Below, piece after piece: positions 53,473-61,979 of a stretch of 64,000 bases of DNA. The first letter of the stretch is position 1. Each line of letters opens with the position of its first letter. Source of the stretch: Pseudohalocynthiibacter aestuariivivens (lineage in GTDB: Bacteria > Pseudomonadota > Alphaproteobacteria > Rhodobacterales > Rhodobacteraceae). A model generated the notes under the pieces. It had not been told where the DNA came from. It did no database searches and saw only the letters and a program-made list of their open reading frames with translations. The stretch is taken from positions 620,001 through 684,000 of the forward strand of contig NZ_CP049037.1 of assembly GCF_011040495.1 (NCBI RefSeq), in the 5' to 3' direction. A program made the translations under genes and the position numbers.

Positions 53473-54365
53473 CACCCAACGAAGCCATTGAAGCGGCGCG
53501 CGCGCTTACCTGCTGGACAGCGCCGACCAAAATCGAGCCGCTGGAAGGCGGCATTACCAATCACAACATCCGCGTCACCGATCGCGGGCGTGAGTATGTG
53601 GTCCGTCTGGGACAAGACATTCCCGAACACGGCATCCTGCGCTGGCACGAACTTGCGCTTAGCCGCGCCGCCGAAAGTGCCGGACTATCTCCGGCGGTAC
53701 ACCATTTCGAACCGGGTGTGCTGGTTCTCGATTTCATACCCAGCACGGCATTGGCAGAGGAGGATCTGCACGATCATGCCACGCTGATGGCCGCGACCGA
53801 CCTGATCGCGCGCCTTCACTGCCAGATGCCGAGCCATTTGCGCGGCCCGATCCTGAGTTTCTGGGTCTTTCACATCTTGCGCGATTATGCCGCAACCCTG
53901 ATAGAACGCGGCTCTCGGCACCTGTCTTCCCTGCCCGATCTGCTGGAACAGGCCGCCCTGCTGGAGCGCGCAGTCGGGCATGTCAAACTGGTCCTCGGCC
54001 ATAACGATCTGCTGCCAGCGAACCTGTTACGTGCAGACGATGGTGCCCTCTGGCTGATTGATTGGGAATATGGCGGATTCAACTCTCCGCTATTCGATCT
54101 GGGCGGGTTGGCCAGCAACTGCGCCCTGCCCCGCGATGCCGAAGAGGCGATGCTGACGCGCTACTATGGCGCACCGCCCGACGCCGCGCTGTGGCGCCGG
54201 TATGACGCGATGAAATGTGCCTCACTTCTACGCGAAGCCATGTGGTCGATGATGTCTGAACTGACTTCAACGCTCGATTTCGACTACGCCGACTACACCG
54301 ATAAGAACCTAGACCGATATGCAGGCGCTTTTGCCGCCTTCACTACCCAAGGATACCAACCATGA
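53469..54365 (+). CDS. Choline/ethanolamine-kinase-like phosphotransferase
   Basis: 298 residues. Protein-kinase-like fold of the aminoglycoside phosphotransferase/choline kinase clan. Catalytic loop H178-x-D180-x4-N185 (GHNDLLPANLL), metal-binding D198 in IDWEY, and an N-terminal GGITNHNIRV nucleotide loop. It probably phosphorylates the hydroxyl of an imported small amine such as choline. Its ATG overlaps the permease stop and its stop overlaps the FAD oxidoreductase start (ATGA at both ends), so it belongs firmly to the uptake and oxidation operon. The actual substrate is inferred only. Confidence 0.9.
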   Translation: MTPNEAIEAARALTCWTAPTKIEPLEGGITNHNIRVTDRGREYVVRLGQDIPEHGILRWHELALSRAAESAGLSPAVHHFEPGVLVLDFIPSTALAEEDLHDHATLMAATDLIARLHCQMPSHLRGPILSFWVFHILRDYAATLIERGSRHLSSLPDLLEQAALLERAVGHVKLVLGHNDLLPANLLRADDGALWLIDWEYGGFNSPLFDLGGLASNCALPRDAEEAMLTRYYGAPPDAALWRRYDAMKCASLLREAMWSMMSELTSTLDFDYADYTDKNLDRYAGAFAAFTTQGYQP

Positions 54366-56806
54366 GCGATTTCCCAACTTCGGCCAAAGCCGTCATCGTG
54401 GGGGGCGGCATTATTGGCTGCTCTACTGCCTACCATCTTTGTCGGCTCGGATGGGACGTTGTCCTGCTGGAGCGCAAAAAACTGACCTCTGGCACCACAT
54501 TTCACGCCGCAGGCCTTGTGGGTCAGTTGCGCAGTTCGGCCAACATCACGCAATTGCTGGGTTACTCTGTCGATCTCTACAAAAAGCTGGAGGCCGAGAC
54601 CGGACAGGCGACCGGCTGGAAGATGAATGGCGGCCTGCGGCTGGCCTGTAACGAGGAACGCTGGACAGAGGTAAAGCGGCAGGCCACTACCGCCCATTCC
54701 TTTGGGTTGGAGATGGAGCTGCTGACGCCGAAGGAAGCGCAAGAGCTATGGCCGCTGATGCAGGTTGATGATGTCGTCGGCGCGGCCTTCATGCCCACGG
54801 ATGGGCAGGCGAACCCATCCGATATCACCTTGTCTCTGGCCAAGGGCGCGCGCATGGGCGGGGCGCAGATTTTCGAGGATACCAAGGTTACGAAAGTGAT
54901 CGTTGAAAAGGGCGTGATCAACGGCGTCGAGACCGACAAGGGCCGCATCGATTGTGGCGTTGTGATCGCCTGTTGCGGGCAATGGACCCGCGAATTCGCC
55001 AAACAGGTCGGCGTCAATGTCCCGCTGGTATCGGTTGAACACCAATACATGGTGACCGAGCCGATTGATGGCGTCACCTCTGACATGCCAACGCTACGCG
55101 ACCCGGACCGCCTGACCTACTACAAGGAAGAAGTCGGTGGTCTTGTCATGGGCGGCTATGAAAAGAACCCGATCATGTGGGCCCAAAATGGCATCCCGAA
55201 GGATTTTCACTATACGCTTCTGGACAGTAATTTCGATCATTTCGAGCAACTGATGGAACTGTCTCTGGGGCGGGTGCCAGCGTTGGAGACCGCTGGCATC
55301 AAAACCCTGACCAACGGACCGGAAAGCTTTACCCCCGATGGAAATTTCATCCTCGGCGAAGCACCTGAACTGCGCAATTTCTACGTCGGCGCAGGGTTCA
55401 ACGCCTTTGGTATCGCCGCAGGTGGCGGCGCCGGGATGGCGCTGGCGGAGTGGGTGGCCAACGGCAGCCCGCCCTATGATCTGTGGTCTGTTGATATCCG
55501 CCGCTTCGGCGCGCCGCATTTTGATACCGACTGGGTCCGCGCCCGTACGTATGAGGCATATGGCAAACACTATACGATGGCGTGGCCCAGTGAAGAGCAC
55601 GACAGTGGTCGCCCCTGCCGCAAGTCACCACTCTATGACACTCTCAAGTCCGAAGGCGCGGTTTTTGGCGAAAAGCTCGGTTGGGAGCGTCCGAACTGGT
55701 ACGCAGACACCGACGCGGGCGAGGTTCAGCACGATATCTACACGTTTGACCGTCCGAACTGGCACAGCGCCGTCGCACGCGAACACAAGGCCGCGCGCGA
55801 GGCTGCAGTACTGTTTGATCAAACTTCATTCGCTAAATTCGTCCTGAAAGGGCCGGATGCCGAGGACGCGCTGAGCTGGATCGCCGCCAACGACGTAACC
55901 GGACCTGTGGGCACGCTGACCTATACCCAGATGCTGAACGATCAAGGGGGGATCGAATGCGATCTGACTGCCGTGCGCCGGGCCGAGGATGAATTCTATA
56001 TCGTCACCGGCACCGGTTTTGCGACGCACGATTTCGATCACATCGCACGTAATATACCCGACGGGATGAATGCGCAGCTATTCGATGTGACATCGGCTTA
56101 TGCGGTGCTGTCGCTCTTTGGTCCGCGGGCTCGCGATATCCTGCAATCAGTGACCCGCAGCGACGTGAGCGACGCGGCGTTCCCGTTTGGCACAGCGCAA
56201 ACGATAGGCATTGCGGCGTGCCCGGTGAACGTCCTGCGGGTGACCTATGTGGGCGAATTGGGCTGGGAACTGCACCTGCCGGTCGAATATGCCGTGACTG
56301 TATACGAGGCGCTGCATCGTGCGGGTGCCAAACACGGGCTGCGTAATGCAGGATACCGCGCGTTGGAGACCCTGCGGCTGGAAAAAGGCTATCGTGCATG
56401 GTCGTCTGACATCGGCCCCGATCACACACCTGACGAGGCCGGGCTGGGCTGGGCGGTCAAGTTGAAGAAAAATATCGACTTCAAGGGGCGCGCGGCGGTC
56501 GAAGCACAGCGCGCCAAGGGTGTGGCCAAACGCATGACGACCTTTACCGCCGATCCGGACGTGATCCTGTCAGGACGCGAAACGATCTATCGCAACGGTG
56601 TCCGCGTCGGATGGCTTAGCTCTGCGGGATACGGTCATGCGCTGGGGCAATCCATCGGCATGGGGTACGTCCGCAACCCCGACGGGGTCAGCCGCGATTA
56701 TGTTCTGGAGGGCGAGTATGAACTGGAGGTCGCAACCAAACGCGTACCTGCCAAGGCACATCTGGCACCTCTCTATGATCCCCGGATGGAAAAGGTGAAG
56801 TGCTAA
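54362..56806 (+). CDS. Dimethylglycine/sarcosine-dehydrogenase-like FAD-GcvT protein
   Basis: 814 residues. The N-terminal DAO-type FAD domain begins with GGGIIG (14-19) and SGTTFHAAGLVGQLR, the covalent-flavin region of dimethylglycine and sarcosine dehydrogenases. The central cap region is followed from about residue 440 by GcvT-type folate-binding and C-terminal barrel domains (YVGELGWELHLPVEYA). It oxidatively removes N-methyl groups and passes the formaldehyde to tetrahydrofolate. Last gene of the operon with the betaine importer and choline-kinase-like protein, which fits N-methyl amine catabolism. Confidence 0.93.
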   Translation: MSDFPTSAKAVIVGGGIIGCSTAYHLCRLGWDVVLLERKKLTSGTTFHAAGLVGQLRSSANITQLLGYSVDLYKKLEAETGQATGWKMNGGLRLACNEERWTEVKRQATTAHSFGLEMELLTPKEAQELWPLMQVDDVVGAAFMPTDGQANPSDITLSLAKGARMGGAQIFEDTKVTKVIVEKGVINGVETDKGRIDCGVVIACCGQWTREFAKQVGVNVPLVSVEHQYMVTEPIDGVTSDMPTLRDPDRLTYYKEEVGGLVMGGYEKNPIMWAQNGIPKDFHYTLLDSNFDHFEQLMELSLGRVPALETAGIKTLTNGPESFTPDGNFILGEAPELRNFYVGAGFNAFGIAAGGGAGMALAEWVANGSPPYDLWSVDIRRFGAPHFDTDWVRARTYEAYGKHYTMAWPSEEHDSGRPCRKSPLYDTLKSEGAVFGEKLGWERPNWYADTDAGEVQHDIYTFDRPNWHSAVAREHKAAREAAVLFDQTSFAKFVLKGPDAEDALSWIAANDVTGPVGTLTYTQMLNDQGGIECDLTAVRRAEDEFYIVTGTGFATHDFDHIARNIPDGMNAQLFDVTSAYAVLSLFGPRARDILQSVTRSDVSDAAFPFGTAQTIGIAACPVNVLRVTYVGELGWELHLPVEYAVTVYEALHRAGAKHGLRNAGYRALETLRLEKGYRAWSSDIGPDHTPDEAGLGWAVKLKKNIDFKGRAAVEAQRAKGVAKRMTTFTADPDVILSGRETIYRNGVRVGWLSSAGYGHALGQSIGMGYVRNPDGVSRDYVLEGEYELEVATKRVPAKAHLAPLYDPRMEKVKC

Positions 56807-56830
56807 GCGCGCATCGCGCCCTAAAAAGCA

Positions 56831-56857
56831 GACCGGCCCAATTGTCATGGGCCGGTC
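56831..56857 (-). terminator. Hairpin terminator between the FAD-GcvT gene and the cytochrome gene
   Basis: Arms GACCGGCCCA (56831-56840) and TGGGCCGGTC (56848-56857) are exact, loop of 7 bases. On the minus strand the stem is followed by a TTTTT run (56823-56827 complement), so it best serves the cytochrome c gene; it may also stop the plus-strand transcript. Confidence 0.82.
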
Positions 56858-56890
56858 CGAAAAATTAGCGCTCCGACGAAACGGATACGA

Positions 56891-57370
56891 CTACTCTGCC
56901 TTTTCTTCCTTCACTGGCGGCTTGAGCGAATAAAGAAAGGCGTAGAGGTCCACAGCGTTGTCGGCCTTGCGCACCTTGAACGTCATTTTGCTACGTTTCG
57001 CGTCTGGATCACCCAGTGTTTCGCGCAACCAGCCGGTGGGATCCTGCACATAGGCAACAAAGGACTCTTCGTCCCAGATCATTCCGTCGGCACCAAGTTT
57101 TGCGATGGATGGGCCGTATTTGTAATCGTCACGCCCGGCGATCTGATGCCCTGCCGCGCCGTATAGGTTCGGTCCGGATCGCGCCTTGCTTCCTGCCAAA
57201 AGCTCGCCTGCATCGTTCTTGACGATATGACAGGAAACGCATTGGCGAAACGCCTTTTCACCCGCGGCAACATCGCCCGATGGTGCGGCCATCTCGGTTG
57301 TCTCATGGTTCTCGGCATGGGCTGGCGCGACCAGCATCAATGCAGCGGCGGCGGTAATAATTTTGTTCAT
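56891..57370 (-). CDS. Exported class I cytochrome c
   Basis: 159 residues. Signal peptide MNKIITAAAALMLVAPAHA (cut near 19). Haem site CVSCH (44-48) and GPNLYGAAGHQIAGR, the c2/c550 pattern, with the likely sixth ligand methionine in KRSKMTFKV near the end. Soluble periplasmic electron carrier between bc1-type complexes and oxidases or reductases. The AGGAGG Shine-Dalgarno is strong. It is divergent from the aminotransferase gene. Confidence 0.94.
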   Translation of the reverse strand: MNKIITAAAALMLVAPAHAENHETTEMAAPSGDVAAGEKAFRQCVSCHIVKNDAGELLAGSKARSGPNLYGAAGHQIAGRDDYKYGPSIAKLGADGMIWDEESFVAYVQDPTGWLRETLGDPDAKRSKMTFKVRKADNAVDLYAFLYSLKPPVKEEKAE

Positions 57371-57612
57371 AGGTCCTCCTGGGAGTTGCGGCAGGAATTC
57401 GCTCGGTTCCTTAGTGTCGCTTCAAACATTAGTCTCTTCGTCATCAAATTCTAGGTCATCTCGGCAGGCTTGCCACCTCCGACCAAATGCCGCAGGTCGA
57501 AAACCTGTCCCAAATCACTGATCGTGGCAACTACCCCTTTCGGGAAATTGCGGCCAGCAGCGGCTGAGTCGAAAATGGCGACCATACCCGATCTCTCGAA
57601 CAGGAGCCTGCC

Positions 57613-58983
57613 ATGACCGCCCAAACGAAAACCGATGCATGGACCGCAGACCGCGATCACCTTTTGCATCCCTATACCGACTTCTCGACATTCCGCGAAG
57701 AAGGCAGCCAAGTCATCGAGAGCGCCAGCGGCATGCATGTGATCGACAGCGAAGGCAACAAGCTGCTCGACGGGATCGGTGGGCTGTGGTGCGTAAATAT
57801 CGGACACGGCCGCAAGGAGATGGCAGAAACCATCGCCGAACAGGTGATGAAGATGCAATATTACAACCCGTTCGGGCATTCCACTAACGTGCCAGCCTCG
57901 ATGCTGGGCGCGAAACTGGCGGAACTGGCGCCGGGCGACCTGAACCATGTCTACTATACTTGCGGCGGCTCCACCGCCAACGATGCTGCCATCCGGCTGG
58001 TGCATTTCTACTTTGACCAGCTTGGCCAGCACCGCAAGAAGAAGATCATCAGCCGGGCGAACGCCTATCACGGTGCCACCTATGTCGCCGCGTCCCTGAC
58101 CGGCATTCACGGCACCAAGATGGGCTTTGACCGCATTGGCGAGGATTTCATCCACCATGTCAGCGCCGCCAACCTCTATGAAAAGCCCGACGGCTGGTCC
58201 GACGCTGATTACTGCGACTATCTAGTGCGCGAATTCGATGCCCGCATTCAGCAACTCGGCCCCGACAATGTCGCGGCCTTCATCGCAGAACCGATCATGG
58301 GGGCTGGTGGCGTGCTGGTGGCACCTGATGGCTATCATCGCCGGATGTGGGAGGTGTGCCAGAAATACGATATGCTCTATATCGCGGATGAAGTTGTAAC
58401 CGCCTTTGGCCGGTTGGGCGAATGGTTCGCGTCCGATGCGCTCTATGACTACCAACCCGACATCATGGTGTGTGCCAAGGGGCTTAGCTCTGGGTACATT
58501 CCCCTAGGAGCCACCCTTCTTAGCACTCGCGTTTACGATGTGATCGCGCAGCCACAATGCGAGGGCGGCGTACTGTCGATGGGCCTCACGTATTTTGGCC
58601 ATCCCGTTGCTTGTGCAGCGGCGCTCAAGAATATCGAGATCATGGAACGCGAAAACATTCTGGAACATGTCCGCGAGGTCGGCCCCTACCTACAGGAAAG
58701 CGCCAAATCACTGATGAACCTGCCCATTGTCGGCGATGTCCGCGGCAGTCACCTGATGCTGGGGGTCGATCTGGTAAAAGACAAAGGCACCAAGGAAGCC
58801 ATTGGTGACGGCGTCGGCGAAAAGATATTCCAAGGTTGCCTGAAACGCGGCGTAATTGTCCGCCCCGTAGGCGACCGCATGATCGTCTCGCCACCGCTGA
58901 TTATCAGCAAAGAGGAATGCGACGAAATAGTTGCGGCCATCAGCGGCGCGATCAAGGACTACCTCGCCGATGAAGGCGCGTAG
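57613..58983 (+). CDS. Class III aminotransferase, polyamine/omega-amine:pyruvate type
   Basis: 456 residues. PLP lysine K289 in IMVCAKGLSSGYIPLGA, cofactor aspartate D259 in YIADEVV, and the substrate pocket pieces GGLWCVNIGHGR and CGGSTANDAAIRL typical of the putrescine/spermidine:pyruvate and related omega-aminotransferases. It moves the terminal amine of a diamine to pyruvate. The agmatine deiminase gene 480 bases downstream and one secreted protein gene between them support a polyamine role. AGGAG precedes the ATG. Confidence 0.92.
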   Translation: MTAQTKTDAWTADRDHLLHPYTDFSTFREEGSQVIESASGMHVIDSEGNKLLDGIGGLWCVNIGHGRKEMAETIAEQVMKMQYYNPFGHSTNVPASMLGAKLAELAPGDLNHVYYTCGGSTANDAAIRLVHFYFDQLGQHRKKKIISRANAYHGATYVAASLTGIHGTKMGFDRIGEDFIHHVSAANLYEKPDGWSDADYCDYLVREFDARIQQLGPDNVAAFIAEPIMGAGGVLVAPDGYHRRMWEVCQKYDMLYIADEVVTAFGRLGEWFASDALYDYQPDIMVCAKGLSSGYIPLGATLLSTRVYDVIAQPQCEGGVLSMGLTYFGHPVACAAALKNIEIMERENILEHVREVGPYLQESAKSLMNLPIVGDVRGSHLMLGVDLVKDKGTKEAIGDGVGEKIFQGCLKRGVIVRPVGDRMIVSPPLIISKEECDEIVAAISGAIKDYLADEGA

Positions 58984-58986
58984 CGT

Positions 58987-59373
58987 ATGCTACAGCATGA
59001 ACCCCGGCAGAATCCTGCCAGCAGTCCTCCCTTGGGACACCGCTGGCAGGGCAATGACGCAAAGACGCGGGCGCTGGGTATCTTTACGCTCTGCGCATTG
59101 CCCCTCTCGGCCGTCGCGCAGGATGACTGGAGTCAGCGAAAGTGCGATCTCTATCAACAGGCGTTTGCCGACGCGGTCACGGCACAAGGGGCAGTTGGAC
59201 TGCGGCCCGAATTCCTGAACCAGAACGCCGGGTTCATTGCCTCCGGCTGCCTGACACAAGGGACCGTATGCGCACGCACTGCAGAAGAGATCGCGCTCGC
59301 CAATCTGCTGACCGTCATGACAATGAACGAAGGGATGGCCAGCACTTTTGTCCCCTTCGCCTGCCCGGATTGA
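58987..59373 (+). CDS. Small secreted protein of unknown function
   Basis: 128 residues as the only clear start gives them. After a polar N-terminal stretch there is a hydrophobic segment LGIFTLCALPLSAVA then QDDWSQ, a signal-peptide-like pattern that suggests a shorter start might be used in life. The mature part has four cysteines (RKCDLYQ, SGCL, TVCARTAEE, PFACPD), likely two disulfides. It starts 3 bases after the aminotransferase stop, so it is co-transcribed with it. No family recognised. Confidence 0.6.
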   Translation: MLQHEPRQNPASSPPLGHRWQGNDAKTRALGIFTLCALPLSAVAQDDWSQRKCDLYQQAFADAVTAQGAVGLRPEFLNQNAGFIASGCLTQGTVCARTAEEIALANLLTVMTMNEGMASTFVPFACPD

Positions 59374-59462
59374 ATCGCACCGATCACAACGCCATCCACG
59401 CTGGTGTCATTTCTGACTTCTGACCCTCGCAGCGAACACCAGCCCCACCAAGGAGTATCCCA

Positions 59463-60470
59463 ATGAACACGCCAAAATCCCAAGGCTATTCCATGCCCCC
59501 CGAATGGGCACCGCATGCCCGCACGTGGATGATGTGGCCCTGCCGCGAGATTGTCTGGGATGACATGCAGGCGACCCGGCGCAGCTATGCCAATGTCGCC
59601 CATGCAGTCGCGCGACACGAACCTCTGACGATGTTGGTGCGTCCTCAGGATATGGCGGACGCACGTGACCTGTTGGGGAGTGATATCGAGTTGTTGGAAA
59701 GCCCTATCGACGACAGTTGGTGTCGCGATGCCGGTCCGTGTTTTGTCACGGATGCAAATGGCGCCAAGGCTGGCGTGAACTTCCGCTTTAACGCGTGGGG
59801 TGAAAAATATAGCCCCTTCGATGGTGACGACCGGGCGGCAAGCGCAATCCTGAATGCCGCAAGCGTACCGATCTTTGATAGCAAACTGATTGCCGAGGGC
59901 GGCGGCGTCAATGTTGATGGTCGTGGCACCATCCTAACCACCGAAACCTGCTTTCCCAATGCCAACCGCAATCCGGACTGGTCACTCGCGCAAATCGAGG
60001 CCGAATTAATGGAAATGCTGGGCGGAACCAAGGTGATCTGGCTGCCCGGTAGCGAATTGGAGGTAGAAACCAACGGTCATGTCGACGGCATCGCCGCCTT
60101 CATGGCACCCGGTCTGGTACTGATGGAAGGCCCGACGGATGAGGGGAGCGACTGGGACAAGATCAATGCCCGCAACGTCGCTGCGATGCAGGGCCAGACG
60201 GATGCGACCGGTGCGCCAATCACGATCCGCACAGTCCCGCCCGCGATGGGCGATTTCCCGCATCCCGACATGTTCTGTAGCTCTTACGTCAACTCCTATA
60301 TCTGCAATGATGCGGTCATCATGCCAGAATACGGCGTCCGCGAGGACGACATCGCCGCAGAATTGTTTCAGGACTTCTTTCCGGATCGGACCATAGAGCG
60401 GGTCAATATCGACGCGATCGCCATTGGCGGCGGCGGCATTCACTGCATCACGCAACAGGAACCGGCGTAA
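59463..60470 (+). CDS. aguA: Agmatine deiminase
   Basis: 335 residues. Catalytic cysteine C328 in GGGGIHCITQQEPA, with the guanidino-binding segments SWCRDAGPCFV, EGGGVNVDGRGT and LETNGHVDG-like GHVDGIAAF. Family of guanidino-group-modifying enzymes. It hydrolyses agmatine to N-carbamoylputrescine, which goes on to putrescine. No carbamoylputrescine amidase is in the window. AAGGAG precedes the ATG. It fits the polyamine aminotransferase upstream. Convergent with the Rieske oxygenase gene. Confidence 0.95.
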   Translation: MNTPKSQGYSMPPEWAPHARTWMMWPCREIVWDDMQATRRSYANVAHAVARHEPLTMLVRPQDMADARDLLGSDIELLESPIDDSWCRDAGPCFVTDANGAKAGVNFRFNAWGEKYSPFDGDDRAASAILNAASVPIFDSKLIAEGGGVNVDGRGTILTTETCFPNANRNPDWSLAQIEAELMEMLGGTKVIWLPGSELEVETNGHVDGIAAFMAPGLVLMEGPTDEGSDWDKINARNVAAMQGQTDATGAPITIRTVPPAMGDFPHPDMFCSSYVNSYICNDAVIMPEYGVREDDIAAELFQDFFPDRTIERVNIDAIAIGGGGIHCITQQEPA

Positions 60471-60530
60471 CCGCGTCACATCTCATTGAGCGCGCCCCCC
60501 TTGCACGATGGGTGGCGTGCTCTCTTGCCG

Positions 60531-61667
60531 TCAGGCGCGCTCCATCTGTTCGCGAACCCACTGATGGAAATCGTAAATCGCGAATTCCTGCGGCATCAAC
60601 CGCCCGGCGTTGAATTTCGAGCAATGTAACCCGCGCTGGTTCATCTCGCACGCTGCACCGTCCTGCATCAGCACAGTGTTGGCAAAACGGGTCACACCTT
60701 CCAGATCAAATCCCGGCTGTGCCAACGTCTCTGGCGCGAACAGCCATTCAGCGCGCAGTCGCGTGGTTTCCGGCCCTAATGGTGTCAACGTCACGGTGCG
60801 CGCATAGTCCACATGCCCGACAATATACATCGTCGGGTAGAGCGTGACGAAGGTGTGCCCGCGCTGGCGTTCTTCCTCGGTCAGATCGGGAAATTCCGGC
60901 CCGCAGGCCGCGCCCGTCTGCGTCCAACTGCGCGCACCGGGTTTCAACGCCGGTTGTGCCGTCTCTCCGGCAGCAACGCACGCGCGTTCCTCTGCCGACA
61001 TGATACCGCTGCGATAGACCGGCACCAGATCGCTCAGCTCCGGATGGATGCCCGGACAATGCAGACATTCGTTGTAATTTTCCCAGAACACCTTCCAGTT
61101 ACAGGTCATGTCCTTTTCCAGCACATGCCCGACCACCAGATTCGCCATCGGCCAGTTGTCCAGTGCGTCCAGCCCGATGTCTGGTGTAAAATCCGGTGGT
61201 GTATCCGCCAGACAGAGAAAGACAAACCCGTTCCATAGCTTCAGATGCACCGGAAACAGCCCATGCGCGGACTTGTCGAAATCCGCGGTCGGCGTTGCAT
61301 ATCCGGTTGAGATCAACCGCCCCGCCGCGTCGTAGGCCCATGCGTGATAGGGGCATTTGATCAGCTTCCCGTTATACGCCTCTTGCCCGGCCTGACAAAG
61401 CGCGGCGCCCCGGTGGCGACAGGTGTTGTGGAACGCGCGCAGCATTCCGTCCCCACCCCGCGCAAGAACAACGCTTTGCCCAGCGATCTCTATCCGGCGC
61501 AACGTGTTAATAGGCTGTTGATCGTGGCGACCTGCGTAAACCCATTGGCGCGCCCAAATCGCGGCACACTCGCGCGTGTACCAATCCGCATCGTAATAGG
61601 CCCGCGCAGGCAACGCCTCGGGACAATGGTCCAGTAGTGGTGAATTCGGCGGCAGATCGACGTTCAT
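60531..61667 (-). CDS. Rieske oxygenase, glycine-betaine-monooxygenase-like large subunit
   Basis: 378 residues from the ATG at 61667, which follows AAAGGAGGTC; the frame is open 37 codons further. Rieske ligands C83-x-H85 and C105-x2-H108; mononuclear iron site E196-x3-E200-x2-H203-x4-H208 in WENYNECLHCPGIHPEL. The NECLHCPGIHPEL form is typical of the GbcA-like branch, which demethylates quaternary amines. No reductase gene is adjacent. It is divergent from a Bmp-family ABC importer across a region with overlapping operator-like repeats, so the imported compound may be its substrate or inducer. Confidence 0.92.
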   Translation of the reverse strand: MNVDLPPNSPLLDHCPEALPARAYYDADWYTRECAAIWARQWVYAGRHDQQPINTLRRIEIAGQSVVLARGGDGMLRAFHNTCRHRGAALCQAGQEAYNGKLIKCPYHAWAYDAAGRLISTGYATPTADFDKSAHGLFPVHLKLWNGFVFLCLADTPPDFTPDIGLDALDNWPMANLVVGHVLEKDMTCNWKVFWENYNECLHCPGIHPELSDLVPVYRSGIMSAEERACVAAGETAQPALKPGARSWTQTGAACGPEFPDLTEEERQRGHTFVTLYPTMYIVGHVDYARTVTLTPLGPETTRLRAEWLFAPETLAQPGFDLEGVTRFANTVLMQDGAACEMNQRGLHCSKFNAGRLMPQEFAIYDFHQWVREQMERA

Positions 61668-61979
61668 CAGACCTCCTTTGGGGGCATCTGTTCCGCCCCG
61701 TGCAGCAACGCATGACATCCGGCAAGATGGTACTGCGCCGCTGCACACGTACCAAGTCAAAACCGTCCGCATATGCACCCCACCGCTGGCGGTTTTCCAT
61801 TGCGCTTGGTCCTGTCCTGCGACAGCATCCGGCAGGCGGGGGTTGCCAACGCCGATTTGCTCGAAATTTCAGCGCACGCGCGATGTGCCAGCTCTGCGAT
61901 GCCGAAATATCTGGCTTTTGCCCTTAAATAATTTTACCGTTTGGTAAAAATACTACCAAAACAGCGGAGAGGATACATA
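61668..61979. other. Divergent control region between the Rieske gene and the Bmp importer
   Basis: 312 bases without a supportable gene. Nearly all of it is G/C-rich except the last 55 bases, where an A/T-rich block carries the overlapping inverted repeats at 61932-61960, immediately upstream of the importer's Shine-Dalgarno. Confidence 0.6.
61932..61960. promoter_or_regulatory. Overlapping inverted repeats upstream of the Bmp importer
   Basis: TTTTACC (61932-61938) pairs with GGTAAAA (61943-61949), spacer 4 bases. TTTGGTA (61940-61946) pairs with TACCAAA (61954-61960), spacer 7 bases. The two repeats share GGTA. The site ends 19 bases before the start codon, a position where binding would block transcription or translation initiation. 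Confidence 0.65.
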
